A DNA stretch of 64,000 bases from Lasiodiplodia sp. COLG20 (lineage: Eukaryota > Ascomycota > Dothideomycetes > Botryosphaeriales > Botryosphaeriaceae), in NCBI GenBank assembly GCA_009801085.1, contig VNWV01000003.1, positions 1,116,001 to 1,180,000 of the forward strand, given 5' to 3'. Made by a program: the position numbers and the translations under genes. The notes under the pieces are model-generated. The model made no database searches. It was given only the letters and a program-made list of their open reading frames with translations, and was not told the DNA's origin. Shown here in pieces: positions 1 to 12,300 of this stretch (the stretch's first letter is position 1; each line of letters starts with the position of its first letter).

Positions 1-1906
1 CATACTTGTGCCCTGTGCGATTTGCTGGCCAAGAGATGCGACGAATTCGTTGGGGATGGAGGACTTCAGGGATACACTCAGCTTGCGCTTGTGCGTAGCG
101 TGTTACCCTCTGGGAATGGGAGAATATACCCAGTTATCATCGATGACACCGTCGGCGACACTCCTGAGTTTGTTTTCGGACTTACAGATGATTCTCATCC
201 GGGGGTAATTGTGCGGACCAGAGGTTCGCTCATTTCCTGTCGTCTTTGAACATGCATTTACTAACAGAGCCAAAGATGATGAAGACTCGAAGTTTGTTTG
301 TGACGAACTGCAAACAAGCGTGCATCTATACAGACTTCAATTCGCTTCTTCAAGCTCCGACGAAGCCTTCGAATGGATTCAAAATTCAATCAACGATTGT
401 CTTCGTAATCACAAAGCCTGCAAAAAAGGATTTCCAGGAACACCGCTGGACCGGAAACCTCCGGTTCTACCCACGCGCGTTATTGACGTCGGCCCCAGTG
501 GATCATCTACACCACCTAAAATATTCGAGACGCGACGAGCCCGTGGTCATTACATTGCACTTAGCCATTGTTGGGGGGAAGAACACCAACCGCTCCTGAA
601 AACGACCAGAGAAGACATTGATCGCTTTCAAATTGAGATGCCTGTCACCGAGATTCCAAAAACATACATGGATACCTTCTTCATTGCTTCACGTCTTGGC
701 ATACGCTATGTCTGGATCGATTCACTCTGCATCATTCAAGATGATGATAAGGATTGGGCTCAAGAATCAGCGGCTATGGGAGACATCTACCATGATTCGC
801 ACGTAACAATATGTGCGTGCGCTTCCAAGCATTGCAACGATGATCTCTTCTTCACCCGAGAGAAGATTCCAATGGTTGAGATTCCTTTCTCAAACACCGG
901 CGACCTCACGAGACCGCGGTCATATTTCATCACGGAAAGCGCAACTGCGTTAGGAGATGATGTCGAGGATATCTATGCTTCGCATCATTTCAGATACCCT
1001 GATCTCGGGCTTCTACGCACGCGCGCCTGGATCACTCAGGAATGGGCACTGCCACCGCGACTCCTCTGTTTTAGACGCGGTTCGATCATCTGGATCTGCC
1101 GTAGTCAATCTAAACGCGAAGATGGAAGACCAGTCGGAGATGGACACATCCGTGGTTTGCCCGGACGCACTGACTTGTCGGGAGCAAAACGTTGCTACGA
1201 GGGGTGGTTAGACATCGTTGAAGAGTACTGCAAGCGGAAATTGACGCTCAAGAAGGATAAACTGATTGCTATCCAAGGCCTTATCGGTCAAATGGCACGA
1301 TCTGCTGATGTAAAGGATACATGCACATATGGGCTATGGAAGAAGCGCCTGGCGGCGGAGCTTGCCTGGAGGCGCGACAATGATTGCATGAAGCTTGAGT
1401 GCCCTCCGGATCTCGAGCGCGAAGGCATTCCCTCATGGTCATGGGCTTCCAAAATCAACGCGATAAGATACTATCCGCGTATCGACATGGACTCCAAGGA
1501 ACCTGGGATCTCTTTGCTCTCTGGGGAAACTGACGATGGAAGGTGGCTGCATCTACAGGCATTCTGCAGGATAGTTGACGTGGTCAAGAGAGTCGGCTCC
1601 GAATATACTGTCCAGGCGGCCGCAAAACACGAGGTAGTCAGCCTGTACTTTGATGATGGCATCAAAGGTCATTACAGTCAACACGTTGCACTCTTGAACC
1701 TTGGTGTTTCCAAGCCTTTGGCGGACAAGTGGATAGACGCAAAGGGGACTCAGCGCACAAAACTTGTTAGGAGCCGAGTATTTCTCATTCTGAATCCCTT
1801 GAATGATGATGAAGGCCGCTATGAGCGAATTGGAGCAGGGGTTCAAAGACACGCAGAAAACGGGCTTTTTCAAAGCTGGACACAGAAGGAAATTTCAATT
1901 GGATAA
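1..1906 (+). CDS. HET-domain (heterokaryon incompatibility) protein, 5' end outside window
   Basis: Two exons are visible, 1..204 and 293..1906, giving about 605 residues without the N-terminus. The first exon opens with a CALC motif of the type common at the start of HET proteins. The HET domain follows with its three signature blocks: YIALSHCWG, then YVWIDSLCIIQDD with a downstream YHDSHVTICAC, then LRTRAWITQEW. In the family this domain triggers programmed cell death after non-self recognition; no partner is visible here. The 88-bp intron 205..292 starts GTAATT, has CTAAC at 261..265 and ends AAG. Removing it fuses the two reading frames in phase, so no frameshift is needed. The next gene is a convergent small secreted protein. 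The domain is certain; the splice join is inferred. Confidence 0.88.
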
Positions 1907-2184
1907 GGTGTTTCTTATTTCTAAGCGGAGAGCTGGATGATTAGTAGCCCAACTATGATATTTTGGTTCATACTTGGGATAGAAAAGATCTCATTATGTA
2001 TTCCTTTTGGCTTGACAGTGGTATCACGAGTGTTTCACAGGGTGCAGCTTTTCATGAGAGAGGAACCATAGTAGCGTTTCAAAACATTATTTGTCGCAAT
2101 AATCATGGCTAATCATACAATTGACATTCCCAACCCTTCCAAAGCCGGTGTTGGGCAATAAGCCGCGACGCTGGGTGAGCCAAT

Positions 2185-2640
2185 TTACTGGAGCTCGACC
2201 GAGAGTTCGCTGACCTGGGAGCAGACGAAGTCGTTCTGGCCGTTACCGCCAGCGTGGCAGTAGACGGGGGCCTTGCCACCGCCGTTGAGGCCGCGACTAT
2301 ATTCATTCCATCATCAGCAAAAATGGTTCATTACAAAGCAAAGCAGGGTGAAACAAAGCAAAACTTACACAGAGCCGTCGACGTTCTTGTGCAGCCAGAG
2401 CTGGTAGTCGGAAGCACCGTTCTTCTCAACGGAGAAGGTGAAGACGGGCGGGTTGCCGTTGCCGCAGGCGTTGGCACCGTTGCCAGCGAGGGTGGTGGGG
2501 TCGGTGGAGCTGCAGTCGGTGCCGTCGACCTTGAAGGAGACGGACTGGAGGCCGTTGTTGTCGCGGATGGACAGGTCGGTGACCTGGACGGCGGCGGCGG
2601 CGGCGAGGCCGGCGAAGAGAGCGGTGGCGAAGACCTTCAT
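2185..2640 (-). CDS. Small secreted AA1-like (Alt a 1/Hrip-type) protein
   Basis: Exons 2640..2369 and 2296..2185 encode 127 residues. Residues 1-17 form a signal peptide (MKVFATALFAGLAAAAA). The mature part begins VQVTDLSIRDNNG and SVSFKVDGTDC, typical of the AA1-like family that includes Alternaria Alt a 1 and Magnaporthe hypersensitive-response-inducing proteins. Four cysteines (in TDCSS, NACGN, VYCHA and FVCSQ) would give two disulfides in the small beta-barrel. The intron 2297..2368 (72 bp) starts GTAAGT, has a GCTGAT branch-like site and ends TAG. Splicing converts a truncated 91-residue ORF into a full protein ending ELSVELQ. A strong TATA box lies upstream. The secreted family is well supported; elicitor activity is inference. 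Confidence 0.85.
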
Positions 2641-2746
2641 TTTGGATTTGGTGGTGGTTGGGTTGGGTTCGGAGGTGAACGAGAGACTTTGTTGTGTTGA
2701 GTGATTGATGCTGTGGATGGTTGATTGAGAGGACTATTGGGACGTG

Positions 2747-2754
2747 TTTATATA
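2747..2754 (-). promoter_or_regulatory. TATA box of the AA1-like gene
   Basis: TATATAAA on the minus strand, 107-114 bp upstream of the start codon of the small secreted protein. Its position fits a core promoter with a short 5' leader. Confidence 0.6.
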
Positions 2755-4827
2755 TCTGTCGTTGACGCCCCTTTTAGATGGTTGTTGGTCTGGCTGCCAG
2801 CGTGATGGGTAACGGTCACTTCGGAGAGACCGTAGTATACGAGTTGATCGACGAGTCTACGTCATAGTCCATAGCCCGGCTCGGAACGCGAATACGAGCT
2901 TCTGGAAAGGTGGTGATACAACCTTTCTATAACAACCTGGGAAGCTTCTACACCTCAATGGATAAGATATCACTGCAAATAGCTGAAACTTCTATTCTCA
3001 TGGCAATGTACAAAGGGTAAAAGAACGGTAGGGCTGAGAAGATGCTGCATGCATCAGGAAAAGGGGCGGAGAAGAGGCCCGGACTGGGGCCGGGACAGCC
3101 AAGACATGCGGGGCAGCCCTACGTGCAACTCTTGCACCGGTGTAGCTAGTGGCCTCACACGTACATGAACCAGCAAACTGCCCGACTCTGGTCTGACCGT
3201 TGTGCCGGCCCCCTATGTGCCAGATGCTCACCGATGTTTGGACGTGCCTTAATATCCTAATTTAGAACGGCAAAAATCGCCCGAGGACAACAGAATCATG
3301 CCCCACCACTATTCGTTCAATGTGCTTCGTTCTCAACCCCTACCTGTATTGCTTAAGTCGATGCTCAAAGTAGTTGTGGTGATGCTTTAGGCCCCCTACC
3401 TAAGCTACTCCGGAAACTCGGGCGCAGTTCGGCTTCAGCCGAGCTGCTGACAGTTTAGGTACCCAGTGCTTCTGTAATCATCCAGAAGGCCCGCAATATC
3501 GCGGCGCTTCGGAGGTTTCATGGCCGTAGGATGGCCCTGGCATAAGAGCGTGACCTGAACAACACGCAAGGACCACGGTTCAACAAAATGGAGAGCACAT
3601 TGGCCTTTGCTCGTATGATGGTAGCAGTCGTGTACATTTTGATGATTTCTTGGTCATACCTTTACGTTCTTTAAACCGCCGAAAAGGGTCTCGGGCGTCT
3701 TCACCTTGATGTAGCCCAATGTGGTATAACTGCACGGTTGTTTTTAGTTCGGCTTATCTCCGAGAATTCGGATGGAACACCACCTGATTGGTCAGAACTG
3801 ACTTTACGACCGGCATCTATAATCTGCGGATTGGGATTGGTTCTTACGCTCCATGGTGTCCACTTCAGTTTCAAAAGCTCTGATATTTGGACAAAGGGCT
3901 TGCATCCAGCACATAAGAGCCATCACCTCCGGCATTCCATATCTCCGAGCCTTCTTGTTTGCATGTACTATCTTCTTCGAACACCAGTAATGGAGAGGGA
4001 ACCCTCAACATGTGAAGGAAGGGTGGTGAAAGTAATGGGTGGAAAGGACGTCGAAAGGTAACGTACTAAGACTCCTTATCCGCTGTCCTAGACATTCTAC
4101 CAGTAGCTAAACAGTATCCTCTTCTGTGGCATAGTTGTCGACTTCCTTCCGGACACCTCAGTACAATTCAAACCTGAAACGCTGATCAACGAATACAAAA
4201 GCACAAATCATCAACGGTTTCCGTGGCTACCGTACCCTCATCACTTTCCGGATTCCTATACTTTGCCCTGAACATTCACGGGCATGGGCTGGAGTGATAT
4301 ATAGTCTGATGGATATGGTGACGTGGGACATATTCAAATGCCGACGCCGCAAAATCGGCATTTGGTATGGCTGCCGACTCCATATTGAGACGAGCTGCCA
4401 TGGTAGTAGCCCCTAAGTTTGGTCGTGATGTGGCCTCGTCGCTCTTATGTCCGAGGATCTCCGAACCCTAAGCCCTTCCACATCGGTGTCTATTTAGACG
4501 CTACTTACATGTCCGACACGTGGATCTTCGTATCTCCGATCTTGTTTCCGCTGCATTGCGGAGACGATCCCGTGGGGTGCAGTAGCGCGCCACTTTTCAT
4601 CAAGGAAATGTGGCACAAACAAGCTTATTTGTAAGCCGATGGCGGTACCTTCTCGCGTCCTCCCAAGGAAGACGTGCGATGTTTAGTATTTCACATACGC
4701 GTCCTCGCTTAGATCTACCCTGATGCGGACGATGCACCGCTGCTATAGTATCCGCTGTTTGAGCCTTCCAGATCCGGAAAACAGCAGTGACCGGTGCCGT
4801 GTCGTCGTACCACCATTTGAAACATGA

Positions 4828-4833
4828 TATAAG
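4828..4833 (+). promoter_or_regulatory. TATA-like element of the tannase gene
   Basis: TATAAG lies 67-72 bp before the tannase ATG, a normal spacing for a fungal core promoter. Confidence 0.45.
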
Positions 4834-4899
4834 AAGTTCCGGAGACTCGGATCAAGACCAGCACCACCACCATTCGTTTCCAAACATTTTCAATTGAAC

Positions 4900-6341
4900 A
4901 TGAAGCCTCAAACGGTCTTGGCGTCCCTGGCGCTGGCAAGAGCGGCTTCGGCGCTGAACTGCAGCATTGATGCCTTCCAATCTTTCTTGAACTCGAATGG
5001 CACCACGGCCAATGTCACCTTCGCCGCCGCACACACGGTGAACAGCACGATGGCCCTTCCGGCTGATGCCGATGCCACTCTTTCCAGCGACCTTCCCAAT
5101 CTCTGTGCGGTTGAGGTCAACGTCACCGGTCCAGTGGCTGGTTCTCACTACAGCTTCGGTCTTTTCCTACCTGAGGATTGGAACGGACGTCTCATGTATG
5201 CACTTCTATTCCCCGGTAGTACGCACCACTGACGACTTGTAGCGCTGCTGCACCTGGAGGAGGCATCAACTGGCGTGATATTGTAACAGGTAGCGGCGCC
5301 CCACTCTCAGAAGTCATGCTGATGGCAACATAGGGTGCATCTGTGCGGTATGGCTTTGCTGCTGTGTCCTCCGACAGCGGCCACTCGGGAATGGACGGAG
5401 TGCCGGGATGGCAGACTCCCGAATCCCTGATCGATTGGGGCTATCGTGGCGTGCACGGTTGCACTGTTGTGGCCAAGAATATCATCGAGGCTTGGTACGG
5501 CAAGGCCTCCAGCTACAACTACTTCACTGGCTGTTCTGTCGGTGGAAGGCATGCCTTGAAGCAGCTCCAAACCTATCCGGAGGACTACGATGGTGTGCTT
5601 GCCGGAGCTCCAGCATGGTGGACCACTCACCAGCAGCTTTGGAACTTGAAGGTACCGTGACCTGGCCCCTTCGTTCGTATAGTGCTGACCTGTGGTGCAG
5701 CAAACCACATACAACGCCCCTGCGAACTCTTCCCACACCATCCCGACAGCCATGTACGACGTCATCGGCGCCGAAGTCCTCCGCCAATGCGACCCCCAGG
5801 ACGGGCTGACCGACCAAGTCATCTCCGACCCCCTCGGCTGCAACTTCAACCCAACCACGCTCCTCTGCGGCACCGCCAACAGCAGCACCTCCTGCCTCAA
5901 CCCCGCCCAACTCGACACGCTCTACAAAATCTACAACGACTGGGTCGACGTCAACCAAACCTTCGTCTACCCGCACGTCGCGCTGGGCAGCGAAGCCATG
6001 TTCGCCAGCCAACTCGGCGACGGCAGCGACGCCAGCATCTCCGGCCAGCTGTGGTACATGCAGAACATCATGGGGCTGACCAACTTCACCTGGCCGGACC
6101 TCGACTACGCCTTCCTGCAGTACGCCGAGCGCACCAACCCCGGCAACGCCACCGCCGACGACTTCGACCTCGCCCCCTTCTACGCCCGCGGCGGCAAGCT
6201 CATCCACTGGCACGGCTTCTCCGACGCCACCGTCGCGCCCGGCGCCAGCATCTACTACCACGACCACGTGCAACGTGCGCTCGCGCCACAGGGCATCGAC
6301 GTCGACGACTTCTACAAGCTCTTCCTGGTCCCCGGCCTCGA
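4900..6341 (+). CDS. Secreted tannase/feruloyl esterase family hydrolase, 3' end lost in assembly gap
   Basis: Exons 4900..5195, 5243..5282, 5334..5651 and 5701..6341 read in one frame (about 431 residues). A signal peptide ends near ALARAASA. The family nucleophile motif TGCSVGGRHAL is present: Ser preceded by the Cys of the conserved CS-D-HC triad. The catalytic Asp is in WHGFSDATVAPG. The last exon stops at FLVPGLE, immediately before the expected His-Cys motif, at a GTACGC donor. The next 45 bases are pyrimidine-rich intron, and then the N run begins. The missing His-Cys and C-terminus (roughly 100-130 residues in the family) are therefore probably in unsequenced DNA. Several N-glycosylation sites fit secretion. 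The enzyme class cleaves gallate or hydroxycinnamate esters of plant material; the exact substrate is unknown. Start chosen at the first ATG giving the signal peptide. Confidence 0.88.
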
Positions 6342-6386
6342 GTACGCCCCCCTCCTGCCCCTCTGCTCCCCCCTCCTCCCCTCCCC

Positions 6387-6486
6387 NNNNNNNNNNNNNN
6401 NNNNNNNNNNNNNNNNNNNNNNNNNNNNNNNNNNNNNNNNNNNNNNNNNNNNNNNNNNNNNNNNNNNNNNNNNNNNNNNNNNNNNN
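6387..6486. other. Assembly gap (100 N)
   Basis: Exactly 100 consecutive N, the usual placeholder for a scaffold gap of unknown size. It falls inside or just after an intron of the tannase gene. The sequence after the gap does not continue the tannase, so real DNA is missing. Confidence 0.97.
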
Positions 6487-7850
6487 TTTCTCTTTTCACT
6501 TGTTCGTTATTCTTTATTCTTTTGCCCCCCAGCAAGAAGAGTGGTCCATAGGGCGCTGCGTTCCCAAAGAACCCTCAACTGCTGAGGCTCCCCAAAGGCC
6601 GCTACGCGAGCTCTTCGAAATGAGCTCGCGCGTCGAGGTGCTGACCAGAGGGGAGTCCCCACCCACCCGGGATAGAGTTGATGAGGCCCGGAAGGCCCCC
6701 AAGTGCATCCCTGACACTCGGCAGAAGATCGCCCATGCTCGCCCGCTGACGAGCATGGTCGATTATTCGGGGTTGCTGGCCGCCGGAGCGGCAGCCCGTT
6801 GTCGGCGAAGCTGGGTGTGCGTGTGCGTGTGTGAGGGAAGAAAAGAAGTTTGGGTTCAGCGGAGCTGGCAGGTCTTTTATAGGGACCATATGTTGCTAAG
6901 CGAGGCCGGCCTCGTGCGGCGTAAGGCGGCGTTGGTCGTCAGGGTGACGGCGTGATGGAAGGTCGCGTGCGGGTGTTAGGGATAGGCAGAAGTGGAAAAC
7001 AGTGGGAGCTTGCGTCAGTGAGCAGCAGCCGCCCGGCGTGGCTGGCAAGTGATATCTCGGTGACGCCAAACTGGACTGCGTTTGGGCCATGCTGGCTACT
7101 GCCAGATCTGTGACAGTTGTGTCATTTGCTCATGCTACCGGTAGACCTGTCTGAAAACGCAATTGACTGCGGTAATCAAGTCTAACATTACTGTCAGGTA
7201 CGGCGGACATGGAGGACTTTGATTGGGCTCTTTTGTCACTAGTCATTTCACTGTACTCAAACAATATCTTTAACAGAGCCATCATTACGATTTTCTTGCC
7301 CGAAACCCCCAACTCACACGAGATGACAGAGCCCACAAACTGCCAAAACAGAAGTGAAGCCAGTGTAACAAACATAGCATAAAAAGGCAAAAAGTCAAGG
7401 TTCAGGAGGGCTTTCGCCCTACAAGCACCTCTATAAAACCCCTTTTCAGGAATTTTCCCCCTCTACCCCAGCTGGGAAGGTGGTGGAGCAGCAGCATAGA
7501 TCTAAATAACCCATGTTATCGCGCATACCGCACCGTAGGCCCCGCTTTGCGAAGGCCCTTAGGTGAAAGACTGGGTTTGACGGTGGGGTTTATTAACATC
7601 AACCTCCTCGTCTGGATAAGTAACATTGTCGCAAACTTTTGGGGAATTGGCGATTTGCGGTTGTTCAAGTCTCGAATAGTGACCATAAATCGTAACAGCG
7701 GCGTTTGCTTTGCTCTTTCCTCATCATACAATCCGAGAAATTCAAAAACGCAGGGGTATATCACCTCCATCTATCTTTCCAGGTCTTTCCTCCGACTCAT
7801 CCTCCTCCTCCTCTCGCCGCATGAAACCGCCGCTCAACAACCTCCTCCCA
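6487..7850. other. Post-gap intergenic DNA with a possible minus-strand promoter and short ORF
   Basis: On the minus strand a clean TATAAAAG lies at 6881..6874, followed by a pyrimidine/CA-rich leader. An ATG at 6736 opens a 44-codon frame (MGDLLPSVRDALGG...) ending at 6602. A possible GTGGGT donor inside it would let the gene continue toward the gap. An earlier out-of-frame ATG (6756) opens an 80-codon frame. No family is recognised, and this may be the 5' end of a gene mostly hidden in the gap. From 7100 to 7850 I see nothing coding. Confidence 0.25.
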
Positions 7851-9565
7851 TCACGCGCCCCCCTTCCCCCCCTCATCCACCTCAAAAAGCTCAGCCCCCA
7901 CCTTCGCGCCGCCGCCTCCGCCACCGCCCACAACCCCCTCATCCAACACCTTCTCCACGGCCCCCCTCGGCGCCTTGGCCAACTGCGCCGCACTAAGCTC
8001 CGTCACCTCGCACGCCACGGCGGCAACCGCAAACAGCGCCCTCAGCTGATCCATCCCTCCTCCACCGCCGCCAACACCACCACCTTTCTGCGCATCCATC
8101 CACACGGCGAACATGCTTATACACCACAGCGCGTGCACGATCAGCACGATGGAGCTGAGCAGCGACGAGAAGCCCCAGCGGTACGTCGATGCGTCGTCCT
8201 TGCCGCTGCCGACGTCGGGCAGGCACTTCGTGTTGGCGTCGATCTGCTCTTGCTCGTATGCGCGGCTGCCGTAGCAGTACGTGCCGGATGTGTAGATCTG
8301 GAAGCTCGTCTTGGTTGAGTTGCGGACGGCGGTGAGGTAGGGGAAGGTCTTGCCGGCGACGTCGATGGTGATGGTGTCGTTGCCTGTGTGTTCGGAGAAG
8401 GGGGAGACGGGTTAGTTGGGGACGTTTTTTTTTTTTCTTTCGTTCTATATGTGCATATGTGGGAAAGAGAGAGGGGAAAGCTTACAGTTGTAGGTCTCTG
8501 TTTCCGTCGATTTTCTCATGAGAAAGCCGAATTCGTCGTACGTCGCCTTGAATACTTCATATGTCTCGTTGCGGAAAAGAGCGCCTAAAAATATAACTGT
8601 TAGGAAAAAAAAAAAAAAAAAAGGCGGATGCCGGTCTGTCGGGCGGGTAATGCTCACAGCCGTCTGTGTTATGATGCTCTTTAACATAAGCCCAATAACC
8701 GCTGTTAAGGCGATCATCTAGGTCGACGGTCCAACAAGTCGAGTTACCTTGCACGGTATTAGTACATTCCAAAGAACAAAACAGGATGCCGCTTACATGT
8801 TCCCATCTGCGTTGCCGCACGCGCGTCGGGAGGGCCGGCGTCCTTGTATGACATACAGGTCCCGTTCGCCACGCCAGAAAGACCCTCGAAGGAGAAACCG
8901 GGAACGAAATCGCTATTTGGAACATATTGACTAGTTTCAGGAACCTGGACGTAGGCCGAGGCGGTGCTAATGTAGCCAGCCATGGTGGAAAGGAGCGTAG
9001 GCAGGGCCAGGACGTAGATGATGGCAAGAGCGCTGTAAGTGAAGAGAAACACGGCACGCCGGCGTGAATGACGGCCGAGGTCACGGATGAGGGCGAAAAC
9101 AGTGGTCGCAGAGGCGCCATTGATGGAGATGCCCGAGAAGGTGCGGTAGGGCACCGGCGATAACTGAATGGCGCGGAGCAGGGCGTCGGACAGGATGGCG
9201 TAGCTGAGAGCGCTTGCGAGAAATTGCATGCCACGCCCGACGAATAGATCCCAGATGGTGTCGATGAGCTTGGCCTCCCAGAAAGGAAAGGATTGTGACG
9301 ATACGCGGTCTATGGTGAAGATGCTCTGAGCGCCGCTGGTTTTCGATCCGTAATCCTGGCTTTCACCGATCGTCGTTTCGCGGGATCCGCACACAACGGG
9401 CTTCGAGGTAAAAGGATCGTGAACGAAGATGAAATATATAATGAGAGGCAGAAATCCGAAAACAAAGAGGATAGCAACAGCCGCGGCACGCCTTCTGTGG
9501 TTTGTAAGAACCGAAGAGGTGCCATTCGCCTTTTGCTCAACCCTGCTGTAAGTAGCCTCAGCCAT
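7851..9565 (-). CDS. Conserved-unknown integral membrane protein
   Basis: Exons 9565..8797, 8747..8658, 8584..8486 and 8383..7851 encode 496 residues, with all junctions in phase. Three strong membrane segments are visible: after RRRAAAV (AILFVFGFLPLIIYFIFV), VFLFTYSALAIIYVLALP, and SLLSSIVLIVHALWCISMF near the C-terminus. Between the last two lies a large, probably extracytoplasmic, region with Cys and N-glycosylation sites (NGTC, NSTC, NETY, NDT, NST). The C-terminal tail is Gly/Ala-rich. I do not recognise a named domain; it resembles uncharacterised multi-span proteins of filamentous fungi. The start at 9565 (MAEATYSRV) is preferred over an upstream in-frame non-ATG extension because a TATA box sits about 80 bp before it. 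Intron 2 contains an 18-base homopolymer. Confidence 0.8.
8605..8622. repeat. A18/T18 homopolymer inside intron 2 of the membrane protein gene
   Basis: Eighteen A on the plus strand, read as a T tract on the coding strand close to the 3' splice site, so it acts as the polypyrimidine tract of this intron. The length is likely variable between strains or sequencing runs. Confidence 0.8.
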
Positions 9566-9641
9566 GGCTGTGGTAGACAGCACCAAAGTTACACAGTAGG
9601 TTGTAAGCAGGTGCGGCACAGCAGTGAATGGGGCTTTGAGG

Positions 9642-9649
9642 TTTATATA
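9642..9649 (-). promoter_or_regulatory. TATA box of the membrane protein gene
   Basis: TATATAAA on the minus strand, 77-84 bp upstream of the ATG at 9565. It supports that start over the longer open frame. Confidence 0.55.
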
Positions 9650-9970
9650 ACTAGGCACCGGCGTTTCAGTGGCGCAGCTAGGATCCGCATCCCTGCCAGT
9701 TGCGTCTAAAATTGGTCGCACCCATGCACGCGCCGATCAACATGAGCTTTGCAAGTAATCATCCGGACGATGGCTCCAAGTGGGCATGTACAAGAAATGA
9801 CAAGAGTCCCGGGGCCTATTTGTGGTTCATCGCGGCGCCAATAGCTTCGAACAGTGCTCTGCATCGCTCTTGAAGATCCTCGTCGCGCTGGATCAGCGAT
9901 CTTCTTTACGAAGAATTTTTGAGAATGGGAATTGCAAATTCAATGATTAGATTCAAGAGATAATAAAAGT

Positions 9971-11832
<1,862 letters not shown>

Positions 11833-12300
11833 GATGATTGGCGGCGCTTAGGAGTGCTGATGACGCCACACCAGGGCTGCATGGGTGACACAAGGTTTCC
11901 GGCTTGAGAAACACGCCTCTGATGGCTTATGCGCAGCGCATTTGGTGATGATGAGGTTAGAGGATTTAGGAAACCGTGTTGCAGTCAGAAGGGACCGGAG
12001 GACAGGAGATGACGTGCAGGAATGTGCAGACACTTGGCAGGTTCCACGCGTCCGAACATCAACAAAGAAGGAAGCTGCGCGCACCGCCGCCCCTCGACCA
12101 CCCCAACGCGACTTCCCGCGGGGTACCTGGATGGAGATTGACAATTGCACACTCGAGTCCGGACGATAGCTTCGGCTACCCACATCGCATGTCACCAATG
12201 CGCCGCCCGTTGAGCTCGCGCCTCTTGTCTTCACCGGCAACGACATTCTTCCGCAGCGAGTATGTACCGATTCATATTTAACTACTTGAAAACAACTCAT
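11833..12300. other. Intergenic region between GH47 and amidoligase genes
   Basis: Holds the GH47 promoter and the amidoligase 3' flank, both on the minus strand. It carries palindromic repeat copy A, listed separately. No gene seen. Confidence 0.6.
12156..12192. repeat. Palindromic hairpin repeat family, copy A (half copy)
   Basis: Contains GTCCGGACGATAGCTTC followed by GGCTACCCA, matching the right half of the repeat found at 20.8, 30.9, 32.9 and 55.8 kb. The left arm is absent or decayed. Confidence 0.65.

Larger units (their letters stand above)
2641..4899. other. Intergenic region, 2.3 kb, divergent promoters
   Basis: This stretch separates the divergent AA1-like and tannase genes. Open frames inside it are short, lack family motifs and mostly lack an ATG. 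Apart from the two TATA-like sites given separately I see no gene, RNA or repeat. Confidence 0.6.

Noticed and set aside
205..292. Apparent +1 frameshift in the HET gene
   Set aside because: An 88-bp intron with GTAATT donor, CTAAC branch and AAG acceptor joins the two frames in phase, so a frameshift or pseudogene is not required.
9750..9805. Possible sixth copy of the palindromic repeat (ATCATCCGGACGATGG)
   Set aside because: Only the central CCGGACGAT matches well and the arms are too diverged to separate from chance.
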